A DNA stretch of 64,000 nucleotides from an uncultured Flavobacteriales bacterium (GCA_937973685.1 CALJKJ010000030.1:6184-70183); one strand, 5' to 3'. Positions 1 through 7,227 are shown, numbered from the stretch's first letter. Notes: a model not told the origin generated them from the sequence alone. Numbers and translations are program-made.

Positions 1-44
1 GGTGTACTTATATTCGACAGGGAATTACCCTAACTATCATTTAA

Positions 45-431
45 TCAAATTATTAAAACTCTGTTTTTTATGAAGATTGGTGTTTTTAAGTGTAAAGGTG
101 GTGGGTGATATTCTTTGGGTGTAACTCTACTAAATAATATATCAGTTTTTTGAAAAAAAGAATATTCTATTGGTTCAACTATCGCAATAATAGGTTGAAA
201 ATAATGTAATTCATGATTTTGAAGATGTGTATCATTTAACTTACAAACTTTGGTTTCATTATGACAACAACCTTTAGATGACGAACCATCTTTACAACAA
301 CTTTTTGGAGGTATTAATGAAACTTTTATAAGCTTACCGCCACAGTAATGTGAAGTTATTGAAAACCCGCTTGAGGCAATCGAATAAATTACTGTTAAAC
401 AAATTAATATGTAAGACTTTAAAATCATCAT
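45..431 (-). CDS. HYC_CC_PP family small exported protein
   Basis: This is a 128-residue protein with an N-terminal hydrophobic signal segment (about residues 5-22). It carries the signature that names the family: HYC at 28-30, CC pairs at 45-46 and 55-56 plus C63, and a PPP run at 110-112. In Bacteroidota such proteins are usually found beside heavy-metal efflux genes, so a role in periplasmic metal binding is suspected but unproven. Two adjacent ATG codons (431 and 428) could start it. The first 44 bases of the window, downstream of its stop, show nothing I can assign. Nothing else in the window is clearly about metals, so its partners probably lie to the left. Confidence 0.72.
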   Translation of the reverse strand: MMILKSYILICLTVIYSIASSGFSITSHYCGGKLIKVSLIPPKSCCKDGSSSKGCCHNETKVCKLNDTHLQNHELHYFQPIIAIVEPIEYSFFQKTDILFSRVTPKEYHPPPLHLKTPIFIKNRVLII

Positions 432-476
432 TTAACTATAAATGTAATAAAATAATTTAATTTGAATGAATAAATA

Positions 477-505
477 AAGTCCCACAGGAAAACCGTGGGA
501 CTTTT
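477..505. terminator. Bidirectional intrinsic terminator
   Basis: A perfect 9-bp stem, AAGTCCCAC with GTGGGACTT (477-485 and 495-503), is followed by T residues on the plus strand and by a T-rich stretch on the minus strand. It lies downstream of the minus-strand primase-helicase gene and so probably ends that transcript before the HYC_CC_PP gene. A second, weaker hairpin sits at about 538-557. Confidence 0.6.
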
Positions 506-569
506 ACCAGAAATGGGGGTTTAAACTGGTAATTCTACAGGAATCCTATGTGATTCTGTGGGAATTTTA

Positions 570-2645
570 TCAGAAATCCATGGAAACTTGACTGTATTCC
601 AAGGAATTCAAGTGGTTTTTCTCAATGATTTGTTTATCCTTCATGAATTTGATGTAGTTTCTTGCCATTCTTTCTTTGACATCTAGTTCTTCCATGACCA
701 ATTTCACTAATTCTCCAGGTGAAACAGATGGTTTCTTAGAGAATATAAGCTTTGCAACCTCGGTAAGTTCGGAATGCTTGCGTGTTTCTGATGCTTCTTT
801 GCTTTTTTCTCCAAGAAATACATGTCGTCCTTCTGTTTTACTCCAGCCAAATTGTACTAATGGAACATCTAGCGGTGATCCATCGCGAACTTTCAGTGCT
901 TTGACCACGCTGCAATTAACATTGGTTTCTTTTTCAATGAGTAATATCCCAGCAGCCTTGCGTTGAACCTCTGATCCTAGGTGTCCACGAAGTTTCATTC
1001 CTGATGGCGCCATGTGAACCACGCAAATAATACAGGTATTGTAGATGGCAGCCATTCTGAATAGTTCTTCTATTAATTTCACCGAGCTTTCCTCATCATT
1101 TACGCCGTTAAGTAGATCCGCAATACCATCAATGACCACCATGTGAATACCACCGTGTTCGTAATACAAGCGATCCATGGATTCTAGGATCAAATTCATG
1201 CGTTCATTTCGTGATATACCAACTAATCCGAAGGTTTTAAACCATGATGGAGGACTGTTTCGAGTGGAACGTTTGATGATGTATGAAAAGTTCTTGTAAA
1301 GTTGATATTCTGATTGCTCGGTATCATAAAGCAGGACAGCTTTGTTAGACTCGTTTTGTTTGACGTATGTTCCCAGGGTGTCAATTTCTGTTCCTTCCGG
1401 TTTTATGGCGCCGGAAAGCAAACCTCCCAGGTAATTTGTTTTACCACTACCTTCAGCACCAGCTACGCAAACAAGGTTTCCTGGCGTGCCAATAGTAACA
1501 TCATTAATGGTAACAACTGGTTCAGGAGCTTTTGGTGGGTTATCAAAATCTATCTCACAGCTTTTCATGACAGAAAGGGTCTCTTCATAGAGGTTATCTA
1601 ACATTTCCAGAAAAAGCATCATAAGATCATCATTTGAATGACCCAACTTGAAAAAGTCTGAAATATCCTTTGACTTTTTGGTTCCGGGTAGGGGAAGTAG
1701 CAATGATTTCAATTGAAAGTTCTTATACTCTTTGGTTATTTTCTCCATTGAATTCTTACCGGTTTCATCAGCATCATACAAAATGGTGATGTGCTTGAAA
1801 CGATAACTCAATCCTCTCAATAAATTCTTTGGAATATGCGCGGTTTCACTATTCAGACATATTGCGTGAAATCCATGTGCTGCTAAACTCAATACATCCT
1901 TTTCTCCACCTGTGATGAATACAATATCGCCTCGAACTGGTAGTTGCTCCAATCCAAAAATGTAGTTCTCAGTCATTTCTCCAGAATAGAGAAATCGAAA
2001 CGTTGAATTCGGTCTATAAAGCTTAGTGTATCTCCTTCCTTGATAACCAAAAATTGGTTGCTCAATAGTGCTAATTAAATTGAATTCCTTATTCTCTTTT
2101 GATACACCAAAATAAGATTCAATCGAACAAACATTATAGCGTTTTAAAACCTCGAGACTGATGCCATATTGCCGCCAAAATGTCAATTCGTGATCATTGA
2201 AATCCTTGTATTGAATAGGTAGTTTGTTTTTAGCGGTTTCAAATCCATCATGAATGGAAGGTATTTTACTCGCGATTGTAACTTCACCTTTATTGTCTCG
2301 GATGACATGGTCAATTTTTTGGCGTTTATCTTCCAGGCATAGGCCAAGTTCAATATCAATTATTTCCAAGATTCGAATAAAGTCTGATCGGTCTTCGCAT
2401 GAGATGCTAAAGATTTTACCTACAAAGAAAAAACAGTCACCACTGTACTCTGAATCTCCAAAATCTTTGAATTTATAGATATTGGATTTTTTATCGAGGT
2501 AGACATAACATGCGGCCTTATTATCTTGATAAAAAGGGCTTTTAAATGATTTGCCTACTTTACTGAATCGACTCCCCATAAAGTGCTTAAATACATTGAG
2601 ACCTCGGTTTGTGGCATTAAGAATTGAATCTTTGTTTAAAGACAT
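570..2645 (-). CDS. Toprim / RecA-like ATPase, putative primase-helicase of the island
   Basis: With the start at 2645 the product is 691 residues. An upstream in-frame start at 2690 would overlap the HTH gene, so I prefer the ATG that leaves a 19-bp gap. The N-terminus resembles a primase zinc-domain fold without the cysteines. A Toprim-like region follows, with GGEKD at 246-250 and a DAD acidic pair (D291, D293). The C-terminal half is a RecA/DnaB-type ATPase with Walker A GAEGSGKT (396-403) and Walker B VVIDG (500-504). Toprim-plus-RecA proteins of this build act as primase-helicase or RepA-like replication proteins on plasmids, phages and integrative elements. Role in island replication is inferred from that and from the adjacent HTH gene. 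Confidence 0.75.
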   Translation of the reverse strand: MSLNKDSILNATNRGLNVFKHFMGSRFSKVGKSFKSPFYQDNKAACYVYLDKKSNIYKFKDFGDSEYSGDCFFFVGKIFSISCEDRSDFIRILEIIDIELGLCLEDKRQKIDHVIRDNKGEVTIASKIPSIHDGFETAKNKLPIQYKDFNDHELTFWRQYGISLEVLKRYNVCSIESYFGVSKENKEFNLISTIEQPIFGYQGRRYTKLYRPNSTFRFLYSGEMTENYIFGLEQLPVRGDIVFITGGEKDVLSLAAHGFHAICLNSETAHIPKNLLRGLSYRFKHITILYDADETGKNSMEKITKEYKNFQLKSLLLPLPGTKKSKDISDFFKLGHSNDDLMMLFLEMLDNLYEETLSVMKSCEIDFDNPPKAPEPVVTINDVTIGTPGNLVCVAGAEGSGKTNYLGGLLSGAIKPEGTEIDTLGTYVKQNESNKAVLLYDTEQSEYQLYKNFSYIIKRSTRNSPPSWFKTFGLVGISRNERMNLILESMDRLYYEHGGIHMVVIDGIADLLNGVNDEESSVKLIEELFRMAAIYNTCIICVVHMAPSGMKLRGHLGSEVQRKAAGILLIEKETNVNCSVVKALKVRDGSPLDVPLVQFGWSKTEGRHVFLGEKSKEASETRKHSELTEVAKLIFSKKPSVSPGELVKLVMEELDVKERMARNYIKFMKDKQIIEKNHLNSLEYSQVSMDF

Positions 2646-2664
2646 AATTGAATGATTTTTCAGA

Positions 2665-2970
2665 TTAAAGAATACTTTCCTGAGCAGCAATAGCTCGCTT
2701 ATCGAGATATGCTTTAAGATCGCTTATGAGTACTTTTCTGTTTTTACCAATTCTGGTAAATCCAATTTCACCGCGTTCAAGTATGCGATAAAAAGAGCGT
2801 TGACTCATACCTAAAAAGGTACTTGCGCAATTGAGATCTAAATACTTGTCAGCCTGAGATTCAGTTAGAATTTTGGCCTTCAGTCTGGTAATGTCAGTTT
2901 CGAGCTGATTGATCCGCTCAATCAAATTTTCAAAACTTATTCTTTCTTTGTCAACGGTAAAAACACTCAT
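2665..2970 (-). CDS. Excisionase/MerR-type helix-turn-helix protein
   Basis: This 101-residue protein has a short N-terminal coiled-coil-like segment followed by an HTH_17-type winged helix (about residues 45-92: 'ASTFLGMSQRSFYRILERG' then 'RIGKNRKVLISDLKAYL'). Such proteins serve as recombination directionality factors or as small regulators in Bacteroidota islands. I chose the ATG at 2970 over one 27 bases upstream because AAAGGA lies about 7 bases before it, a usable ribosome binding site. It precedes the primase-helicase gene by 19 bases and is probably co-transcribed with it. A tandem 11-bp repeat sits just upstream (3026-3047). Confidence 0.75.
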   Translation of the reverse strand: MSVFTVDKERISFENLIERINQLETDITRLKAKILTESQADKYLDLNCASTFLGMSQRSFYRILERGEIGFTRIGKNRKVLISDLKAYLDKRAIAAQESIL

Positions 2971-3025
2971 AGTACATCCTTTTGATTTTGGATGCAATGC
3001 TAGAAAGGTTTGAATTCTTCCTTGT

Positions 3026-3047
3026 GTAACTTACATGTAACTTACAT
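3026..3047. repeat. Tandem 11-bp direct repeat upstream of the HTH gene
   Basis: GTAACTTACAT occurs twice head to tail with no spacer (3026-3036 and 3037-3047), between the RteC-like gene and the minus-strand HTH gene. An 11-bp period is one helical turn, as expected for two adjacent protein sites on the same DNA face. It could be an operator for the HTH protein or an excisionase site; no function is shown. Confidence 0.55.
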
Positions 3048-3053
3048 AAGATT

Positions 3054-3488
3054 TTATGAGAATCGCTTACTAGCCATTTCATTGTAAATCTTACTAAGCT
3101 CCAATAAATACTCGCTTTCACGTTTGATTTTCCTTTCCATGGCCGAATTGAGTAATCTTGACCATTGGGATATTCTGATGTTAAAAAACCACATTAAGAG
3201 TTCCAAGAAATCCTTTTTTGAAACAGGTAGATTATTATGCCCTAAAATTGCCTTGCTCTCATGAACGGAAATAAAAAGTTCCACAAATGCTACTTTGTCT
3301 CGATTCCATTTAAGATTTGTCGAGCCGCTTTCTTTTGGAAATAAACTTAATTGACCGCTGTGATAGGCTGATAGTTCCTTAGGAGTAGGGTGGGAATACT
3401 CTACGTTATTAGGTATATGTACTAATTTTTGTGGGTAGAAGTACTTATCTAAATGTTGAATTCGATGCAAAAAAAGCTGATCCAACAT
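3054..3488 (-). CDS. RteC-like protein, C-terminal part (split gene)
   Basis: This 144-residue reading frame matches the pattern of the RteC C-terminal region: L-x-W-x3-K-x3-VEL-x3-H, then an FNI segment and a basic tail with R-K-x2-R. RteC-family proteins regulate excision and transfer in Bacteroides conjugative elements and are frequent in Bacteroidota islands. The frame stays open upstream of the first ATG (3488) through 'KKILSFFRIQFQFIE' to an A9 tract at 3527-3535, where it meets the frame of the upstream ORF. The two parts therefore look like one gene of about 285 codons needing a -1 shift. If it is translated alone, it starts at 3488. Confidence 0.6.
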   Translation of the reverse strand: MLDQLFLHRIQHLDKYFYPQKLVHIPNNVEYSHPTPKELSAYHSGQLSLFPKESGSTNLKWNRDKVAFVELFISVHESKAILGHNNLPVSKKDFLELLMWFFNIRISQWSRLLNSAMERKIKRESEYLLELSKIYNEMASKRFS

Positions 3489-3520
3489 CTCAATAAACTG
3501 AAATTGAATCCTGAAAAAGC

Positions 3521-3916
3521 TTAGAATTTTTTTTTCAATCCAAGATCCTCAAAATTTCCCCTTTGACTGGTTTTTATAAATTCAACACGGTTGAAAAGTA
3601 CTTGCTCATTGTCTTTAGGGAAATTTCTGTTTTTAAATTCACGCACCTCAAACCTAAAAAGATCAAGCGCTCTTTTTAATTCAACAGAATCACTTGGAAT
3701 TTCTTTTAACTGTTCTTCTAAATTGCTTTTGCACCTATCATACAATTTATCAAGGTATTTATGATAGTCAGCGGTGTGTTTATAGCCATTAAAGCTAAGA
3801 TCTACCGTTGTTTCGCTGTCAAAAAGATTGACTTGCTTTCTTATCGAAAAAGAGTGCACTTGCACTTTTACAACCTTTAGTTGTGTAAGCGTTTCAGTTA
3901 ATAGTTTAATCATCAT
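3521..3916 (-). CDS. RteC-like gene, N-terminal part (split gene)
   Basis: The product is about 131 residues, helical and charged, ending 'GLKKKF' directly on an A9 tract in the mRNA sense (3527-3535 on the plus strand). I recognise no domain in this part alone. Its position and frame suggest that it is the N-terminal half of the RteC-like protein encoded at 3054-3488. Inserting one A, or a -1 slip on the A tract, would fuse them. The ATG codons at 3916 and 3913 are the likely starts; the TTG at 3919 is less likely. Confidence 0.5.
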   Translation of the reverse strand: MMIKLLTETLTQLKVVKVQVHSFSIRKQVNLFDSETTVDLSFNGYKHTADYHKYLDKLYDRCKSNLEEQLKEIPSDSVELKRALDLFRFEVREFKNRNFPKDNEQVLFNRVEFIKTSQRGNFEDLGLKKKF

Positions 3917-4023
3917 CAAATTCCGATTTAGTTAGAAAATAATTTTAATTAATAAACGAAAAAACTCGTTAAAATCTTTCGTCAGTAGGGCAGTGTTTTC
4001 GGTAAAATCATTCATGGCAATAT

Positions 4024-4050
4024 GGCAATGGTATATATATACCCATTGCC
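4024..4050. repeat. 27-bp near-perfect palindrome
   Basis: The arms GGCAATGG (4024-4031) and CCATTGCC (4043-4050) flank an AT-only core of alternating T and A. The symmetry extends outward as TGGCAA and TTGCC on the two sides. It lies in the 323-base gap between the RteC-like gene and fic. No T-run follows, so it is more likely a protein binding site or a structured DNA site (operator, replication or recombination site) than a terminator. Confidence 0.55.
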
Positions 4051-4156
4051 AATTGCCTAAATAGATATGATTTTAGATCAGTGCAGCAATTGCACAAAAA
4101 AATCGGCTTCTGAAAGTAAACTCGGATTCATTTTATCCAGTTTCGAATACCGATTC

Positions 4157-4239
4157 GTATAAATGCGGATATATACGGATATCTGTTTTTCTTGAATCAA
4201 ATATGTTTTCGTATATTTGCGTATAAATACGGATATTTT
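4157..4239 (+). promoter_or_regulatory. fic promoter with flanking 16-bp direct repeats
   Basis: GTATAAATRCGGATAT occurs at 4157-4172 and again at 4221-4236, with a further TACGGATAT between them (about 4173-4182). Within this lies a Bacteroidota-type promoter: TTG at 4192-4194 and TATATTTG at 4212-4219, 17 bases apart. The second repeat overlaps the expected transcription start and ends just before the ATG at 4240, a layout that suits repression. The rest of the gap 3917-4156 holds the palindrome at 4024-4050 and no gene I can see. Confidence 0.5.
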
Positions 4240-5280
4240 ATGAGTTTAAAAATACATACTTTGATGCTCGACTTGGACATGAAACTCATGACTGAGCTTA
4301 GCAAAATAGATCGTTTTGATGCTTCATGGGCTTCCATAGAGAAGCGAGAAGGAGCTTCGTTAAAGCAATTAAAATCCATTGCAACGGTAAGGAGTGTTGG
4401 TGCTTCTACAAGGATTGAAGGCTCTAAAATGACAGATGATGAAGTGGCAGTACTGATTGAGAAATTGTCCATTTCAAAATTAGAAGAAAGAGATCAACAA
4501 GAAGTGATTGGATATTTTGAAGCATTGGATACCATTGCAGAACATTTTGATTCAATAGGCATTTCCGAAAGTCAAATAAAGAACCTGCATAAAATACTCA
4601 TGCAGTACGGTGAAAAGGATGCCTGGCATCGAGGAAACTACAAGCAAGTAAGTAATGCAGTTGAGGCCAATTTGGTAGATGGAACCAAGCAGATTGTTTT
4701 TAGAACAGCGGAGCCTGGATTAGAAACACAAGATGCCATGATACAATTGTTCGAATGGTATGAATCCGATAAGGAAACGATTCCATTGGTAAAGGCAGCC
4801 TTGTTTGTTTATGAATTCCTGAGCATCCATCCATTTCAGGATGGAAATGGTAGATTAAGCAGGTTACTTGGCAGTTTGTTGCTGTTAAAAAATGGATATT
4901 CCTGGATTCAATATGTCAGTTTTGAGCATGAAATTGAAAGTAGAAAATCTGAGTATTACAAAGTTCTAATGCATACACAACGCAATAGACCTGGAGAGAA
5001 CGTGACTGAATGGCTAACATTTTTCATTAGCTGTTTGATCAACATTCAAGAGCAACTAATGGTTAAGTTGGATGAAAATAAAACAGAGAAGCCAATTTCA
5101 CAACGCGAAAAACGCATTTTGTTTTTCATTCAAAATCATGCTGGTTGTGGATCTGGAGAGATCTCTAAAAAATTGGACATAGCTTTACCAACTGTGAAAA
5201 AGTCACTAGCAGATTTAGTCATAAAGGGAATGATTACAAAAGAAGGGCAAGGAAAATCAACCGGATATTTTGTGGTATAG
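4240..5280 (+). CDS. Fic family protein (AMPylase-type)
   Basis: This is a 346-residue protein when started at the ATG at 4240. An earlier in-frame start at 4192 would fall inside the promoter repeats. The Fic core motif HPFQDGNGRLSR (197-208) is complete, including the catalytic His197. An N-terminal inhibitory motif STRIEG (56-61, Glu60) marks it as a class II Fic protein, in which that Glu blocks productive ATP binding. The C-terminus (about 285-346) is a winged-helix-like segment with REKRILFFI and a GEISKKLDIALPTVKKSL helix-turn-helix. Fic enzymes transfer AMP to hydroxyl side chains of target proteins; the target here is unknown. The wHTH suggests possible autoregulation at the upstream repeats. 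Confidence 0.88.
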   Translation: MSLKIHTLMLDLDMKLMTELSKIDRFDASWASIEKREGASLKQLKSIATVRSVGASTRIEGSKMTDDEVAVLIEKLSISKLEERDQQEVIGYFEALDTIAEHFDSIGISESQIKNLHKILMQYGEKDAWHRGNYKQVSNAVEANLVDGTKQIVFRTAEPGLETQDAMIQLFEWYESDKETIPLVKAALFVYEFLSIHPFQDGNGRLSRLLGSLLLLKNGYSWIQYVSFEHEIESRKSEYYKVLMHTQRNRPGENVTEWLTFFISCLINIQEQLMVKLDENKTEKPISQREKRILFFIQNHAGCGSGEISKKLDIALPTVKKSLADLVIKGMITKEGQGKSTGYFVV

Positions 5281-5485
5281 TTACTTGAAAATGAGTCAAA
5301 AAAAATACTGTTCGCTCTTAAAATCTCCGCATTATTTATATATATTTGAAACGCTAATTGGTTACTGTAGTAGTCTAGAGTTAAAGCTCCCGTCTTTAGC
5401 ACTATATGTCTAACTAGTTACCCATTAGATAAAAAATTGAGAGAAATCTAGTAAATATAAGGGGTGTAGGATTGTTGTTCATTAT

Positions 5486-5500
5486 CCTCACTCTCCGCCA
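5486..5500 (+). repeat. tRNA-Ser 3'-end fragment, putative attachment site copy 1
   Basis: The 15-mer CCTCACTCTCCGCCA is what a tRNA-Ser with a GGAGAGTG acceptor strand would end in, including CCA. Upstream bases do not fold into the rest of a tRNA, so this is a fragment. It is the likely right attachment site of the island. Confidence 0.62.
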
Positions 5501-5510
5501 AAACATTGAA

Positions 5511-5537
5511 AAGCTAGTCGAAAGACTGGCTTTTTTG
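5511..5537 (+). terminator. Terminator hairpin after att copy 1
   Basis: AAGCTAGTC and GACTGGCTT pair over 9 bp (one G-T wobble) around a GAAA tetraloop and are followed by T6. It follows the tRNA 3'-end fragment by 10 bases, as a tRNA gene terminator would. Confidence 0.6.
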
Positions 5538-5656
5538 TTTTAAAAGCGTTAAAAGCTTGCTTTTGAAGGATTGTAGTAAAAAAAAGACAATCCGTGTAAT
5601 GGAAGATTTTCAATGTTTTGAAGCTACACCCGAAAGGGTTCACGCGCAGCGTAATC

Positions 5657-5671
5657 CCTCACTCTCCGCCA
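5657..5671 (+). repeat. tRNA-Ser 3'-end fragment, putative attachment site copy 2
   Basis: This is an exact second copy of the 15-mer at 5486-5500, here preceded by AAT and a partial T-arm-like sequence: AGGGTTC, then an inserted small hairpin ACGCGCAGCGT, then AATCCCT. It probably marks the original chromosomal junction or an older insertion at the same tRNA. Confidence 0.6.
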
Positions 5672-5679
5672 GATATTTT

Positions 5680-5708
5680 AAGCTCAGTTTTCACTGAGCT
5701 TTTTTTTT
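5680..5708 (+). terminator. Terminator hairpin after att copy 2
   Basis: AAGCTCAG (5680-5687) and CTGAGCTT (5694-5701) form an 8-bp stem with loop TTTTCA, followed by a T8 run. It sits 8 bases after the second tRNA 3'-end copy. Confidence 0.65.
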
Positions 5709-5771
5709 GCATTTTATTTAGCTGTGAGCCAACCATTTGTTATTTTTGTACGTCTACAAACAAAAACAATT

Positions 5772-6944
5772 ATGATTAAAAAACTACTTATTCAACCAAT
5801 GCTTTTATTATCGTTGGTTTTCTTGATTTTATCAAATAACAAAGTTGCTGCACAAAGTCCTGTTATTGTTCAAAATGCGTCTGGACCAAACATGTGTAAT
5901 GGATCAGCTTATTTAATTGATTCTTCTGCAATCCTCAGTACTATTTATTGGCAAGGTAATGGCGCGGTTACTACTGGAGTTATGTCAATTTCTAATTTAT
6001 GTCCTGGAACATATTTGTGTTATTACGCTTACCAAAGTTCAACAGGATTGGATTCTAATTTTGTTTCATTTGTAATTGGAACCGGAACAACAAATCCGTG
6101 TGCAAATTATCAAGTATCAAGTACCGTTACAAATACTACAGCTGCTCTTGCATGTAATGGAGCAATAGCAATTAGTGTAACAGGTGGTTCTGCTCCGTAT
6201 ACTTATTATTGGACTAATAGTACTGTTTCAGGTGGAAATCCAACAAATTTATGCGCTGGATCATACGGCGTAATGGTCATGGATGCAAATGGTTGTGCAG
6301 ATAGTTCTGTTGCTGTTGTTGGTGTTGGCATTGTTCCAACTATTTCTGATTCGTTAATAATAACAAATGTTAATCCATTTCCTAACACGCCTGTATTAGG
6401 TACGTTGACATCAACTTTGGAAGATTGTTTGTTGAATTTCAACGCTGTTGATTCGGTTGCTATGACAGGGATTACTTCGTTTTCAAGCAATCCTTCTACA
6501 ATTGACTCTGTTATCGTTACTTGGACAGTTTGGGATACAACAGGAACAGTAATTGCGACTTATCCAGTGATGTATGTCACGTCAAATTCAACGTTAGGTG
6601 TTTATAATTTCATGTTTGTTTTGTACTGCTCACAAAAATCAACAAACGTAAAAACGATCATTGTGAATCAATACATGAACTTATCTTCATTGGCAATTGC
6701 AGAAAACAACGATTTAATGGTTTCAATAGTAAATCCAATTGCTAATGAATTAACGATTGATTTCAAAACACCTCAAACTGGAGTTGTTGTTGTTGTTACA
6801 GATGCTTCAGGTAAAGTGGTTGCTGAAAAAGAGTTTACAAGCAATTCATCGTTAGCACTTGATGCTACTTCATGGACGAAAGGAATCTATTTTGTAACGC
6901 TTTCTTCAGGTAATAATTTGACAACAAGAAGAGTTATCAAATAA
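5772..6944 (+). CDS. T9SS type A sorting-domain protein with SprB-type repeat
   Basis: The product is 390 residues from the ATG at 5772; the 16 residues encoded upstream in frame look non-signal-like. A signal peptide (about residues 1-28, ending AAQS) is followed by Cys-rich Ig-like modules. One (about 120-180: 'CNGAIAISVTGGSAPYTYYW' through 'LCAGSYGVMVMDANGC') matches the SprB repeat pattern. The last ~75 residues form a type A sorting domain ending in a basic tail (KGIYFVTL...TRRVIK), which directs export by the type IX secretion system and surface anchoring or release. A surface or secreted role follows; the ligand is unknown. It is a single gene, closed by a terminator at 6963-6994, and marks the return to chromosomal sequence after the island. 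Confidence 0.8.
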   Translation: MIKKLLIQPMLLLSLVFLILSNNKVAAQSPVIVQNASGPNMCNGSAYLIDSSAILSTIYWQGNGAVTTGVMSISNLCPGTYLCYYAYQSSTGLDSNFVSFVIGTGTTNPCANYQVSSTVTNTTAALACNGAIAISVTGGSAPYTYYWTNSTVSGGNPTNLCAGSYGVMVMDANGCADSSVAVVGVGIVPTISDSLIITNVNPFPNTPVLGTLTSTLEDCLLNFNAVDSVAMTGITSFSSNPSTIDSVIVTWTVWDTTGTVIATYPVMYVTSNSTLGVYNFMFVLYCSQKSTNVKTIIVNQYMNLSSLAIAENNDLMVSIVNPIANELTIDFKTPQTGVVVVVTDASGKVVAEKEFTSNSSLALDATSWTKGIYFVTLSSGNNLTTRRVIK

Positions 6945-6962
6945 TAAAATAGTTATATTTTG

Positions 6963-6994
6963 AAAAGCCGTAGCAGTTCTGTTACGGCTTTTTT
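6963..6994 (+). terminator. Intrinsic terminator
   Basis: AAAGCCGTA (6964-6972) pairs perfectly with TACGGCTTT (6983-6991) and is followed by T residues, 18 bases after the stop codon of the T9SS protein gene. Confidence 0.75.
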
Positions 6995-7205
6995 ATTACT
7001 CCTTTTTTAAGTATTGACAGTTGACAGAGCTTTTACAAATTTGTTGATGAATCTCAATTATCATAATTGTGTTCGTATTTGGTTTTGAATTCAAGATATA
7101 ATGAGTTTATTTATTCAAACGAAAACTCACATTAAAATAAGTGGAATATGGGTTAACAACGAAAGAGACGCAGTTTATTAGTGCAACCCAAAGAAAAAAA
7201 TAAAT

Positions 7206-7227
7206 GACAAGTGTTTAGTTGCTTGTC
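7206..7227 (-). terminator. Terminator overlapping the LOG-family gene end
   Basis: GACAAG (7206-7211) and CTTGTC (7222-7227) form a 6-bp stem overlapping the last codons of the minus-strand gene. In the transcript sense it is followed by ATTTATTTTTTT. Confidence 0.5.

Larger units (their letters stand above)
1..5500. mobile_element. Right part of a tRNA-Ser-targeted integrative island (left end outside window)
   Basis: This stretch carries a typical Bacteroidota island gene set: a Toprim/RecA-like primase-helicase, an excisionase-type HTH protein, an RteC-like protein and a Fic protein. It stops at a 15-bp copy of a tRNA-Ser 3' end (5486-5500), and a second copy lies at 5657-5671. tRNA 3' ends are common targets of tyrosine recombinases, and the far junction of such an element keeps only the 3' fragment. 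The intact tRNA gene and the integrase are not in the window and are expected to the left. The island call is an inference from gene content plus the repeat. Confidence 0.65.
5281..5771. other. Gene-free island junction region
   Basis: I find no protein gene in these 491 bases. They hold two copies of the tRNA-Ser 3' end, a terminator-like hairpin after each, and an intervening segment dense in inverted repeats. Those are AAAACATTGAAAA at 5500-5512 with its exact reverse complement at 5607-5619, GGATTGT with ACAATCC (5568-5574 and 5587-5593), CCCGAAAGGG at 5629-5638 and ACGC-GCA-GCGT at about 5642-5652. A TATTTTTG -7-like box for the next gene sits at 5741-5748. Confidence 0.6.

Noticed and set aside
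676..966. Plus-strand frames opposite the primase-helicase gene (also 1314-1601 and 2254-2478)
   Set aside because: They are antisense shadows of a gene with clear Walker and Toprim motifs.
5136..5402. Minus-strand 88-codon frame after fic
   Set aside because: It mostly overlaps the fic 3' end in antisense and has no recognisable features or start signals.
1..5500. Conjugative transposon with transfer genes
   Set aside because: No relaxase, coupling protein, tra or integrase gene lies in the visible part; only the right end is seen.
5281..5771. tmRNA or an intact tRNA-Ser gene at the island junction
   Set aside because: Only the acceptor 3' strand and partial T-arm are present; no matching 5' acceptor strand GGAGAGTG and no tag reading frame were found.
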